A DNA stretch of 64,000 bases, taken from positions 310,001-374,000 of the forward strand of contig CAVZPR010000001.1 in the NCBI GenBank assembly GCA_963777285.1, written 5' to 3'. The stretch is from JAFARE01 sp963777285 (GTDB lineage: Bacteria; Chloroflexota; Dormibacteria; Aeolococcales; Aeolococcaceae). The notes under the pieces are model-generated. The model had not been told where the DNA came from and searched no databases. It worked only from the letters and a program-made list of their open reading frames with translations. A program made the translations under genes and the position numbers. Positions 10,076-19,415 of this stretch are shown one piece after another; positions within the stretch are counted from its first letter, which is position 1, and the number at the start of each line of letters is the position of its first letter.

Positions 10076-10918
10076 GTGAGCAGCGTCGAGGGCCGCGACC
10101 GTGGCCCGGCGATCACCGTGCTCGCCGGGGGCGGGGACGCACCTCACACCGACGCGGAGCGCGTCTATGGCGGTGCGCTGCGCTTCGCCGGCCGTCCCGT
10201 GCCGCGAGTTGTGGCCAACTTTGTCACCAGCATTGACGGCGTGGCATCGGTCGGGCTGCACGACGGCAAGGACACGTCGACGATCAGTGGCCACGACCCA
10301 GCGGATCGTTACGTGATGGGCATGCTCCGCGCCGCCGCGGACGTCGTGCTCGTCGGCGCCGGCACGCTGCGAGCCAGCGTCGGACACCAGTGGACCGTCG
10401 AAGCTGTGGCGCCGCACCAGGCCGGAATGCTGGCGGGCTACAGGTCGTCGCTGGAGCGACGTTCGCAGCGGCCCACGCTCGCGGTGGTCACGGGACACGG
10501 CCAGCTGCCGTCGCACGTGGCGCTGACCGAGCCGGCCACCGACGTGGTCATCGTCACCACGGTCGCCGGCGCCGAACACGTGGTCCAGGCCTTCCCCAAG
10601 CTGCGCGTGATCGCCGTGGGCACGCAGCAGCAGCTGGACGGCGCGGAGGTGGTTTCCGCACTGCACCACGAGCTGGGCGCGCACCTCGTGCTCTGCGAGG
10701 GCGGTCCCACCCTCATGGGCACGCTGCTGGCGGCGCATTCGGTGCACGAGCTCTTCCTCACGCTCGCGCCGAATCTCGCCGGGCGCGACGCATCGCATCC
10801 CCGTCTCGGGCTGGTCAACAACTTGGTCGCCGCGCCGCAGAGCCTCCGCGGCACGCAGCTGCTCTCAGCCCGTCGAGCCGGCGACCACCTGCTGCTCAGG
10901 TACCAGCTGCTCCACTGA
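10076..10918 (+). CDS. RibD C-terminal-like (dihydrofolate reductase fold) reductase
   Basis: 280 residues. The pattern RPRVVANFVTSIDG, DRYVMGMLRAAADVVLVGAGTLR and LVLCEGGPTLMGTLL is the NADPH-dependent RibD_C / pyrimidine reductase fold. No deaminase domain is present, so on its own it is more likely a RibD_C-family reductase of uncertain substrate than complete RibD. GTG start, 8 nt after the kinase gene, so probably the same transcript. The last 54 nt overlap the converging small gene at 10865-11062. Confidence 0.8.
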   Translation: MSSVEGRDRGPAITVLAGGGDAPHTDAERVYGGALRFAGRPVPRVVANFVTSIDGVASVGLHDGKDTSTISGHDPADRYVMGMLRAAADVVLVGAGTLRASVGHQWTVEAVAPHQAGMLAGYRSSLERRSQRPTLAVVTGHGQLPSHVALTEPATDVVIVTTVAGAEHVVQAFPKLRVIAVGTQQQLDGAEVVSALHHELGAHLVLCEGGPTLMGTLLAAHSVHELFLTLAPNLAGRDASHPRLGLVNNLVAAPQSLRGTQLLSARRAGDHLLLRYQLLH

Positions 10919-11062
10919 GCGCGCTCGCTCGACGGCGGCGGCGAGCAGCTCGTCGACGCTGCGCCCGGTTGACGGTGCCGCAGCCCGCGCGTAGGCGATG
11001 AGCTCCGGGTTGGTGCGCAGGAATCGCACCGCCGTGTCGATGACCTTGACCTCTGACGTCAT
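10865..11062 (-). CDS. small helical protein, hypothetical
   Basis: 65 residues beginning MTSEVKVIDTAVRFLRTNPELIAYARAA; mostly amphipathic helices, acidic/alanine rich. It converges on and overlaps the RibD-like gene by 54 nt. No family is recognised. The start is the ATG at 11062; the frame is open further upstream, but the extension is Arg/Ser/Trp-rich and looks non-coding. Confidence 0.45.
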   Translation of the reverse strand: MTSEVKVIDTAVRFLRTNPELIAYARAAAPSTGRSVDELLAAAVERARSVEQLVPEQQVVAGSTG

Positions 11063-11114
11063 GGGTCGAGGATGAACCTCAGCCGCGACATGTGCCTGTC
11101 GCCTTCGCGCCGCT

Positions 11115-11576
11115 TCAGCAGGCGGTCCTGAGCCCGTTGGCGCAGGCGAACGAATCCGCCAGCAGGTGGCCGAAGAACAGCGCTGCGACGGCCAGCGCCA
11201 CGAGTCCCACGGCGAGCTCCCAGGCGCTGAGGCGCGCGGTGACCCGCCCCACCCACCGCCCCGCTTCACGGGCGGCATGGAGGCGGATCCGTGACAGCGC
11301 GAGCAGCAGCAGCGCCAGGGGCGGGCCGAGCGCCAGCAGCCGTCCCGCGCCCGGAGTGCCGGCTCCGTACAGCCATGTGGGAACGCTCCCTGCCTTGGTG
11401 TGCGCGGCGGAGGTCACGGCGGCCGCCGTCAGCCCAACCGCGAAAGGAAGCGTGAGCGCCAGCGCGGCGACGAGTATCCACGGGTTGACCCGCACCGGGT
11501 CGCGCCGTCCCGACGTGAACGCGAGCCGCGCGTCGGCGCGTCCCCGCCCCAGGCCTATGGCCAGCTCAGCACGCAT
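11115..11576 (-). CDS. hypothetical membrane protein with three to four hydrophobic segments
   Basis: 153 residues. Hydrophobic stretches: WILVAALALTLPFAVGL, LLALGPPLALLLLAL and AVGLVALAVAALFFGHLL, ending in a small Cys-containing tail (CANGLRTAC). It is read in the same direction just downstream of pntB, but no transhydrogenase role is implied. ATG at 11576 is preferred; an earlier ATG at 11594 would add six residues. No family recognised. Confidence 0.55.
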   Translation of the reverse strand: MRAELAIGLGRGRADARLAFTSGRRDPVRVNPWILVAALALTLPFAVGLTAAAVTSAAHTKAGSVPTWLYGAGTPGAGRLLALGPPLALLLLALSRIRLHAAREAGRWVGRVTARLSAWELAVGLVALAVAALFFGHLLADSFACANGLRTAC

Positions 11577-11615
11577 GCTGCGGATACAACGCACAGCGGC
11601 GCGCGCGGCTACGCG

Positions 11616-13013
<1,398 letters not shown>

Positions 13014-13015
13014 GC

Positions 13016-13357
13016 TCAGGTCTCCGGTGTGCGCGGCGTCGATGCCGGCTCCGCCGGCCGTTGGTCCGGCTGCCGGCGACGGAACATGTGCAGCATCCGG
13101 TCCGTGACCACCCAACCGCCTACGACATTGAGCGTCCCGAGCAGCACGGCGGCTATGGCGATCACGTATCCCAGGGTGTCGTGCGCTGACGCCGCCACCG
13201 TCAGCGCGCCCACGAGCACGATGCCGTGGATGAAGTTCGTCGCCGACATCAAAGGTGTGTGCAGCAGCGTGGGCACTCGCGATATGAGCAGGAATCCGAC
13301 GAACACTGCGAGGGCGAAGATGAACGCGCCCAGCGCCAACGTCTCGCCGCTGGTCAC
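13016..13357 (-). CDS. pntAB: NAD(P) transhydrogenase membrane subunit alpha-2 (PntAB)
   Basis: 113 residues with three membrane helices and the conserved TPLMSATNFIHGIVLVGA region, which matches the membrane part of the alpha subunit. In this organism the alpha chain is split into soluble (pntAA) and membrane (pntAB) genes, as in many Actinobacteria and Rhodospirillum. GTG start, sharing GTGA with the pntAA stop. The tail is Arg/Pro rich and varies in the family. Confidence 0.92.
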   Translation of the reverse strand: MTSGETLALGAFIFALAVFVGFLLISRVPTLLHTPLMSATNFIHGIVLVGALTVAASAHDTLGYVIAIAAVLLGTLNVVGGWVVTDRMLHMFRRRQPDQRPAEPASTPRTPET

Positions 13358-14496
13358 GACGCAGACCGCTGCAGCAACGCCGTGATCTGATCGCCGACGG
13401 GTTGTCCGTCGCGCGTCATGCAGGTCTGCGCGTAGACCGGGTCGTCGAAGTCGACCCTCAGCTGTCCTTCACTGATGAACTGCAGCATGAAGCGGGTCAC
13501 GTTGTGCGAGTAGAGCTGGCTCGCCTGCCCCGGGATCGCGGCCGCGAGGTTGGTCGGTCCAAGGACGAGCACGCCGTTCCGGGTCACCTCCTTGTCGGGT
13601 TCCGTGTACTCGCAGTTGCCACCGGCGGGCGCCGCCAGGTCGACCACCACCGACCCGTGCCGCATGCCGTCGACCATCTCGCGCGTCACCAGCACCGGCG
13701 CCCTCTTGCCCGGCACGAACGCCGTGGTGATCACGACGTCCGAGTCGCGCACGTGCTCGCCCAGCACCTCGTGCTCGCGCTGCTGCGCCTCCTGGGTCAG
13801 CTCCTTGGCGTAGCCGCCCGTGTCCTGCTGCGACTCCGACTCGATCCCGACCTCGACGAAGCGCGCACCCAGGCTCTCCACCTGCTCGCGCACCGCGGGG
13901 CGCACGTCGTAGGCCTCGACCACAGCGCCCAGGCGGCGGCACGTGGCGATCGCCTGCAGCCCGGCGACGCCGGCGCCGAGCACGAGGACGCGTGCGGGCG
14001 TCAGCGTGCCCGCGGCGGTCATCAGGAGCGGGAATATCCGCGGCAGCCGCGCCGCCGCCAGCACCGCGGCGTGGTAGCCCGCCAGGGTGGCCATCGAGGA
14101 CAGCACGTCCATGTCCTGGGCTCGGCTGATCCGCGGCAGCGCCTCCATGCGGAACGACGTCACGCGGCGCTCCAGGAGCACCTTCAGCGGAGCGGGGTCG
14201 GCGCCGGGGTCGATCAGACCGAGCAGGATGGCGCCCTCCTTCAGGTGGCGCAGATCGCCGGCCGCCGGGCGGCGCACCACGGCGACAACGTCGCCCGACC
14301 CCAGCAGATCGTTGCGCGCCGTGACGACCTCGGCGCCGGCCTCGCGATAGGCAGCGTCGCTGAGTCCCGCCTGCTCTCCGGCACCGGCCTCAACCGCGAC
14401 CTCGGCCTTGGCGGCGACCAGCTGGGCGACGGAGCGGGGCGCGACCGCGACCCGGGTTTCGCCAGGCGCCGTCTCAGCGGGCACCGCGATTCGCAT
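13354..14496 (-). CDS. pntAA: NAD(P) transhydrogenase soluble subunit alpha-1 (PntAA)
   Basis: 380 residues, domain I of transhydrogenase. Alanine dehydrogenase-like N-domain (MRIAVPAETAPGETRVAV), the RQD-loop equivalent PRISRAQDMDVLSSMATLAGYHA, the NAD-binding Rossmann motif VLVLGAGVAGLQA, and GSVVVDLAAPAGGNCEYT. It binds NAD(H) and works with PntB to make NADPH. First gene of the operon; the 190 bp upstream holds its promoter and that of the divergent YbaK-like gene. Confidence 0.93.
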   Translation of the reverse strand: MRIAVPAETAPGETRVAVAPRSVAQLVAAKAEVAVEAGAGEQAGLSDAAYREAGAEVVTARNDLLGSGDVVAVVRRPAAGDLRHLKEGAILLGLIDPGADPAPLKVLLERRVTSFRMEALPRISRAQDMDVLSSMATLAGYHAAVLAAARLPRIFPLLMTAAGTLTPARVLVLGAGVAGLQAIATCRRLGAVVEAYDVRPAVREQVESLGARFVEVGIESESQQDTGGYAKELTQEAQQREHEVLGEHVRDSDVVITTAFVPGKRAPVLVTREMVDGMRHGSVVVDLAAPAGGNCEYTEPDKEVTRNGVLVLGPTNLAAAIPGQASQLYSHNVTRFMLQFISEGQLRVDFDDPVYAQTCMTRDGQPVGDQITALLQRSAS

Positions 14497-14693
14497 GGTC
14501 GCGGACTCTACCGGCGCGGGTCGGACGTCCGGCTACCCTTTCTTCACAACCATGAACAACTCTTTCCTTCCTATCCCGTCTGTGATTTCCGAGAATCTCC
14601 CGCAGGAGACCAGGGAACGGGCGCAGGGGGAACGCCAAAGCTGCGACGGGGGCCGGCAAGGGGGGCCGCCCCCGACGCGGCGCGGCGGTGCGC

Positions 14694-15200
14694 ATGGGTG
14701 AGAACGGCGTGGAGGCGCGCGTGCGCGCGCAGCTCGACGCGATGAGCGCCGAGTACACGGTGATCCCGTGCGACCCGGCGTTCGCCGACACGGCGGCGTT
14801 CTGCGACCGCTACGGCTTCGCGCTCGAGGACGCGGCCAACACGATCGTCGTGGCCGCGAAGCGCGAGCCGGGCGTCGCCTGCGCCTGCGTTGCCCTGGCG
14901 ACGACGAGGCTCGACGTCAACCACAGCGTGTGCGGCCTCCTCGGCGTGCGCAAGGCGTCGTTTGCGCCGCCCGACCTCACGCGCGAGGTCACTGGCATGC
15001 TGATCGGCGGCGTGACGCCGTTCGGTCTTCCCGAGACGCTGCCCGTCTTCGTCGACGCCGCGGTGATGGAGCGTGCAAGTGTGGTGGTGGGCGGCGGCGG
15101 CCGGTCGATCAAGCTCCAGCTGGCCCCCGAGGTGATCCTCCGCGTGTCCGGGGCGCGGCTGGTGCCGGGCCTCGCCGCCGCCGCGCAGGCGTCCGCCTGA
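14694..15200 (+). CDS. YbaK/ProX-type aminoacyl-tRNA deacylase
   Basis: 168 residues. Signatures: AANTIVVAAKREP, the conserved Lys/His region DVNHSVCGLLGVRKASFA, and MLIGGVTPFGLPETLPVFVD, with the GGVTP[F/I]G loop of the YbaK/EbsC fold. Members hydrolyse mischarged aminoacyl-tRNAs in trans. ATG at 14694; a GTG two codons upstream (14688) is an alternative. Its stop overlaps the alkA start (TGATG). Confidence 0.85.
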   Translation: MGENGVEARVRAQLDAMSAEYTVIPCDPAFADTAAFCDRYGFALEDAANTIVVAAKREPGVACACVALATTRLDVNHSVCGLLGVRKASFAPPDLTREVTGMLIGGVTPFGLPETLPVFVDAAVMERASVVVGGGGRSIKLQLAPEVILRVSGARLVPGLAAAAQASA

Positions 15201-15847
15201 TGGCGCGGGCCGCGGCGCTCCCAGCCGACCCGGCCGCGCGCCGCATCGTCCGCCTCGATCCCGCGTTCCGTGCGGTTGTGGCCGCCGCGGGGCCGGTGGC
15301 GCTGCGAGCGCCCACGGGCAACGCCTTCCACGCGCTGCTGCGGGCGATCGCCTTCCAGCAGCTGGCGGGGCGCGCCGCGGCGGCGATCCACGGCCGGGTG
15401 CTCGGCCTGTTCGACGGCCGTGGCCCGACGCCGGAGGGCCTGCTGGCGCTGTCGCACGAGGCGCTGCGGTCCGCAGGGCTCTCCGCGGCCAAGCAGGCGG
15501 CCTGCATCGACCTGGCCACAAAGTTCGTCGACGGGACGGTTCCCACGCACGACCTGGACCGGCTGCCCGATGCGGAGATCGTGGCCCGCCTCAGCCAGGT
15601 CCGCGGCATCGGCCGCTGGACCGCGGAGATGTTCCTGCTGTTCGAGCTGCAGCGGCCCGACGTGTGGCCCGTGGACGACTTCGGCGTGCGCGCCGGCTGG
15701 CGCCGCATCCACCACCTGGAGGAGGCTCCTTCGCCGCGTCAGCTGGAGCCGCTCGGCGATCCCTTCCGTCCGCAGCGCTCGGCCGTCGCCTGGTACTGCT
15801 GGCGGGCGGTGGACACGGCGGTGCTGCCCGACTCGGCCCTACAGTGA
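15200..15847 (+). CDS. alkA: DNA-3-methyladenine glycosylase II (AlkA-like, HhH-GPD)
   Basis: 215 residues, the AlkA core without the N-terminal TBP-like domain. FHALLRAIAFQQLAGRAA, helix-hairpin-helix VRGIGRWTAEMFLLF and the catalytic Asp in DVWPVDDFGVRAG are all present. It excises alkylated bases. It is coupled to the YbaK-like gene and overlaps the end of the converging dehydrogenase gene by 9 nt. Confidence 0.9.
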   Translation: MARAAALPADPAARRIVRLDPAFRAVVAAAGPVALRAPTGNAFHALLRAIAFQQLAGRAAAAIHGRVLGLFDGRGPTPEGLLALSHEALRSAGLSAAKQAACIDLATKFVDGTVPTHDLDRLPDAEIVARLSQVRGIGRWTAEMFLLFELQRPDVWPVDDFGVRAGWRRIHHLEEAPSPRQLEPLGDPFRPQRSAVAWYCWRAVDTAVLPDSALQ

Positions 15848-16831
15848 GGGGTCGACGACCACCTTGCCGCCCGATTGGGGCGCGATCAGCTCCTCGAACG
15901 CCTGAGGCACGCCGTCGAGGCCGACCCGGCGTGTCACGACCCGGGCCAGCGACGGGTCCGCCGCCAGCATGGCGATCGAGGTGCGGAAGTCCGCCTCGCT
16001 GGAGGCGATGCTGCCGGTGATGGTGATCTCTCGGGTGACCCACATCAGCGGAGCCACGCTGGCCTCGCCGAACGGCACGCCGAGCATCACCATCGCGCCA
16101 CCGGGGGCCACGAGGTCGGCCGCCGTGTGCAGCACCGCCGCATTGCCGGAGCACTCGAAGACCGACGGCACCGGCTCGACGGTGGCCCGAACCTCCGCGG
16201 CGGTGGACACTGAATTGTCGGCGCCCAGCGCCAGCGCCAGGCGGCGCCGGTCGTCGACCGGGTCGACCCCGATCACCGGCCCGTAGCCGCGCGCCTTCAG
16301 CACCGCGACCGTGAAGAGCCCGATCGGACCCAGCCCGATGACGACCGCGGGGCCGCCGCCGGCGCGCGCACGGTCGACCCCGTGCACCGCGATGGAGAGG
16401 GGCTCCACCAGGCAGGCGTCGCGCAGCCCGAGCTCGGCGGGCAGCCTGTGCAGCAGCGTGGCGGGGGAGAGGACCAGCTCGGCGAAGCCGCCGTTGCGGG
16501 CAAAGCCGAGTCCCGCGGTGAGGGCGATCGCGCAGCGCCACGGTGACCCGCCACGGCACTCGTCGCAGGCGCCGCAGGGCATCTTGGGGTCGACCACGGC
16601 CGGGTCTCCCGGAGCCCAGCCCTCGACCCCGGGGCCCACGGCGGTGACCGTTCCCGAGAACTCGTGGCCGGGGACCGCGTCGGTGAACAGCCCCGCCTTG
16701 TACGAGCTGAGGTCGGAGCCGCAGATGCCGCAGCCCTCCACCCTGATGACGGTCTCTCCCGGACCGGGTTCGGGATCGGGCAGCTCGGCGAGCTCCAGGC
16801 GATGGGCGTCGACGAGCTGCACGGCCCGCAT
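15839..16831 (-). CDS. zinc-dependent medium-chain alcohol/polyol dehydrogenase
   Basis: 330 residues. Catalytic zinc motif GCGICGSDLSSYKAG...GHEFSG; structural zinc Cys cluster CGACDECRGG...C; Rossmann motif VIGLGPIGLF followed by the Asp of an NAD-preferring site (VIGVDPVDD). This resembles threonine/sorbitol dehydrogenases (TdH/GutB family). It is coupled to the upstream ThDP enzyme gene by a TGATG overlap, so the two probably act on one pathway. The substrate is not readable. Confidence 0.87.
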   Translation of the reverse strand: MRAVQLVDAHRLELAELPDPEPGPGETVIRVEGCGICGSDLSSYKAGLFTDAVPGHEFSGTVTAVGPGVEGWAPGDPAVVDPKMPCGACDECRGGSPWRCAIALTAGLGFARNGGFAELVLSPATLLHRLPAELGLRDACLVEPLSIAVHGVDRARAGGGPAVVIGLGPIGLFTVAVLKARGYGPVIGVDPVDDRRRLALALGADNSVSTAAEVRATVEPVPSVFECSGNAAVLHTAADLVAPGGAMVMLGVPFGEASVAPLMWVTREITITGSIASSEADFRTSIAMLAADPSLARVVTRRVGLDGVPQAFEELIAPQSGGKVVVDPSL

Positions 16832-18549
16832 CACATCAGCCCGAACGAGGCGACCATCCGCAGCAGGTCGGAGAGCACCGCCGGGTCGGTGGTGACGTCG
16901 ATCACCGTGCACACCCGGGCGTCGAGCGCCCGCTGCAGCGCCGGACGGAGCTGGTCGATGCGATCCACGTGCTCGCCCCTGGCGCCCAGCGCCTCGCCCA
17001 GGCGGTCGTACCGCGTCTGCTGCAGCTCGCTGGCGACGCGGCGGCCGGCGCCGAAGAACTGGTCCTGCTCGTGGCGGACGTCGCCCCAGCCGGCGTTGTT
17101 GGCCACGACCACCACCACCGGCAGGCCATGGCGCACCGCGGTGTCCACCTCCATGGCGGTGAGGCCGAAGGAGCCGTCGCCGCTGAACAGGATGACCGGC
17201 TCGGAGGGGCGCGCCACCTGCGCAGCCAGCGCGAAGGGCATGCCCACTCCCAGGGTGCCCAGCGCCGTCGTGGTGGTGAGCAGCCGGCCCGCCTTCTCGG
17301 CGTAGAAGTAGGCCAAACCCCAGCTCAGCGCGTCGCCACCGTCGGCGACCAGCGTGACCTCCCCGCCGAGGACCTCGCGGGCGAACGCCGCCAGCTCGCG
17401 CGCCACGAGTCCGGGATGGAGTGCTGTGCCGCCGTGCTCGTCGACCTGGCGGTCCCAGGAGGCGAGCGACGCCGCGGCCAGCGACCGCGCCTGCTCCACC
17501 CAGGATGGGTCCGCGCGGTCGCCCCGCCATGCCTGGCGCAGGTCGTGGACCACGAGCGCCGCGTCGCCGGCGACGGCCACGTCGGCCGCGCGGTTGCCGC
17601 CGAGGCGAGCCGGGTCGATGTCCACCTGCACCACCGTCTGCTCCGCGCCGAAGAGCGGCGGCGAGCCGTACATCACGTTGGCGTTGAACGCCGAGCCGAG
17701 CAGGAGCACGCAGTCGGCGCTGGGGATGGCGAGACCTCCGTGCACCAGCGAGCCGAGGCAGAGGGGATGCGAGTTGGGAACCACGCCGCGAGCCGCGCCG
17801 GCGGTGACGACCGGGATGCCGCTCGTCTCGGACAGCTCGGTGATCGCCTTTCCGGCACCGGACCAGAAAGCGCCGCTCCCGGCGACGATCAGCGGCCGGT
17901 GCGCGGTGCGCAGCGCCGCCAGCGCCGCGCCGATGTCTTCGGCCGGCGCGGCGGGGCGCGCCGGCGCCGCCGCGTACCCTGGCGGCACGACGTCCAGGGC
18001 CGGCGGCGTCTGCTGCAGCACATCCCAGGGCACGTCCAGGTAGACGGCGCCGGGGCAGCCGGAGCGTGCCCGGTGCACGGCCTCGGCCGCGTATCGGGGG
18101 ATGCGCCCCGCCTCGACACAGCTCGCCGCCCATCTCACCCCGGGCGCCGCGATGGCCCGCTGGTCGATGTCCATCACGGCTCCGCGGCCCTGACGGGTCA
18201 CCGCGGTGCGCCCGGCGATCATCACCAAGGGCACGCTCCAGGCGCCTGCGTCGAGGAGGCCGACGAGCCCGTTGGCGAATCCAGGCCCCGCCGTGACGGC
18301 GGCCACGCCGACGCCGCCCGTGGCCAGCGCCCAGCCTTCCGCGGCGAGCGTGGCAGCCCCCTCGTGCCGGGTGTCGATCACGCGGATGCCCAGGTCGCCG
18401 CAGGCGTCGAGGAGCGGGAGGATGTGCCCGCCGGGCAGGGTGAAGAGCGTCTCCACGCCGGAGTCATGCAAGGCCCCGGCCAGCAGCGCGCCGCCTCCGA
18501 GCGCAGCGGCCGCGCCGCGTGCGGGGCGCTGCATCAGGACGTCAGGCAT
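16831..18549 (-). CDS. thiamine-diphosphate enzyme, acetolactate synthase/benzoylformate decarboxylase family
   Basis: 572 residues with all three domains. ThDP-activating Glu in TRHEGAATLAAEG, NAGPGFANG-like loop (TAGPGFANGL), a central domain, and the ThDP-Mg motif GDGSFGLTAMEV...NN. It lacks an obvious FAD-domain hallmark, so acetolactate synthase is not certain; decarboxylase or lyase activity on a 2-keto acid is equally possible. The ATG at 18549 is used because it follows an AGGAGG; the frame is open to 18624 but that stretch overlaps the divergent promoter and LexA box. Confidence 0.82.
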   Translation of the reverse strand: MPDVLMQRPARGAAAALGGGALLAGALHDSGVETLFTLPGGHILPLLDACGDLGIRVIDTRHEGAATLAAEGWALATGGVGVAAVTAGPGFANGLVGLLDAGAWSVPLVMIAGRTAVTRQGRGAVMDIDQRAIAAPGVRWAASCVEAGRIPRYAAEAVHRARSGCPGAVYLDVPWDVLQQTPPALDVVPPGYAAAPARPAAPAEDIGAALAALRTAHRPLIVAGSGAFWSGAGKAITELSETSGIPVVTAGAARGVVPNSHPLCLGSLVHGGLAIPSADCVLLLGSAFNANVMYGSPPLFGAEQTVVQVDIDPARLGGNRAADVAVAGDAALVVHDLRQAWRGDRADPSWVEQARSLAAASLASWDRQVDEHGGTALHPGLVARELAAFAREVLGGEVTLVADGGDALSWGLAYFYAEKAGRLLTTTTALGTLGVGMPFALAAQVARPSEPVILFSGDGSFGLTAMEVDTAVRHGLPVVVVVANNAGWGDVRHEQDQFFGAGRRVASELQQTRYDRLGEALGARGEHVDRIDQLRPALQRALDARVCTVIDVTTDPAVLSDLLRMVASFGLM

Positions 18550-18617
18550 GGCCTCCTCGCGACGATTGGCGAATTGCCCGGCGAGTGTATCGAGCCGGCA
18601 TCGCCGCTCTGCCATGG

Positions 18618-18631
18618 CGAACATGTGTTCG
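18618..18631 (+). promoter_or_regulatory. LexA (SOS) box
   Basis: CGAACATGTGTTCG has the GAAC-N4-GTTC core with both flanking C/G, matching the gram-positive/actinobacterial SOS box consensus. It sits in the 95-bp divergent space between the ThDP enzyme and the RNase H-fold gene. It ends 1 bp before a TATGAT -10 hexamer (18633-18638), so bound LexA would block RNA polymerase reading right. Confidence 0.75.
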
Positions 18632-18632
18632 C

Positions 18633-18638
18633 TATGAT
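18633..18638 (+). promoter_or_regulatory. -10 hexamer of a probable leaderless promoter
   Basis: TATGAT lies 6 nt before the ATG at 18645, putting the expected transcription start on or next to the initiation codon. The LexA box occupies the spacer. No convincing -35 is seen. Confidence 0.6.
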
Positions 18639-18644
18639 TCGGCC

Positions 18645-19415
18645 ATGCGATGCGCCGCCGCGGTCCGTGCCGGAGGGCTCGGCTTCGCGGCCGAACCCGG
18701 CCCGTGGGGCGACGTGTACCGTCGCGACGCCGGCGAGGGGCTGGCGGCTCTCACCGACGGCAGGGCGCCCCAAGCTCCGCGTGCCGCGGCGGTCTGCCTG
18801 CTCGACCCCAGGATGGGGCCGCACGCCGCCACCGGGGCGCCGCCGGTGGTGCTCGACATCGAGGCGATCAGCGTGGCCGCGGGCCACCTGGCCGCGTTCC
18901 TCGTGGGCGTGGGGTCGTGGCAGTCTGACCGGCTCCTGGTGGAGCAATTCCTGCTCGCCGACGTGGGCCGGGAGACAGCGATGCTCCAGGCGATCGGCGC
19001 GCGCGTCCGCGGCTCGCTGCTCCTCACGTACAACGGGCGGGCCTTCGACATGCGAGTCCTCGGGTCCCGCTGCGTGGCGTGCGGCATCCATCCCGCGACG
19101 GTGGAGCCGGCCTTCCACCTCGACCTGCTCGCGCCGACCCGGCGGCGCTTCAGGGAGCGCATGCCCAGCTGCACGCTGCGCCAGGCGGAGGTCACGCTGC
19201 TGGGCTACGGCCGCGACCAGGACGTGCCCGGCGCCGAGGGTCCATGGCGGTACCGCGGCTGGCTCGCGGGCGGGCCGCCCGAGCTCATGGCCGGCGTGGT
19301 GGAGCACAACCGGATGGACGTGTGCTCGACCGCCCTCCTGGCCGCCAGGCTGGCGGCCGACTGGACGCCCCTGACACCCATGGAGGTCGCTGCGCGTTAC
19401 AACGTCTCACGATGA
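18645..19415 (+). CDS. RNase H-fold (YprB-like) exonuclease domain protein, LexA-box controlled
   Basis: 256 residues. The DEDD-type exonuclease order is visible: VVLDIEAIS (D-x-E), LLLTYNGRAFDMRVL (second acidic motif), HLDLLAPTRR and EHNRMDVCS (final D). YprB/RNase H-like (PF13482-type) domains act on DNA or RNA ends and are often fused to helicases; here it is alone. A LexA box and -10 directly precede it, which implies induction on DNA damage. Its stop overlaps the flippase start (ATGA). Confidence 0.75.
   Translation: MRCAAAVRAGGLGFAAEPGPWGDVYRRDAGEGLAALTDGRAPQAPRAAAVCLLDPRMGPHAATGAPPVVLDIEAISVAAGHLAAFLVGVGSWQSDRLLVEQFLLADVGRETAMLQAIGARVRGSLLLTYNGRAFDMRVLGSRCVACGIHPATVEPAFHLDLLAPTRRRFRERMPSCTLRQAEVTLLGYGRDQDVPGAEGPWRYRGWLAGGPPELMAGVVEHNRMDVCSTALLAARLAADWTPLTPMEVAARYNVSR

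Noticed and set aside
16311..19374. Large frames opposite the dehydrogenase, ThDP enzyme and exonuclease genes
   Set aside because: Mirror-strand artefacts of high-GC codon use; the minus- or plus-strand partners carry complete catalytic motifs.
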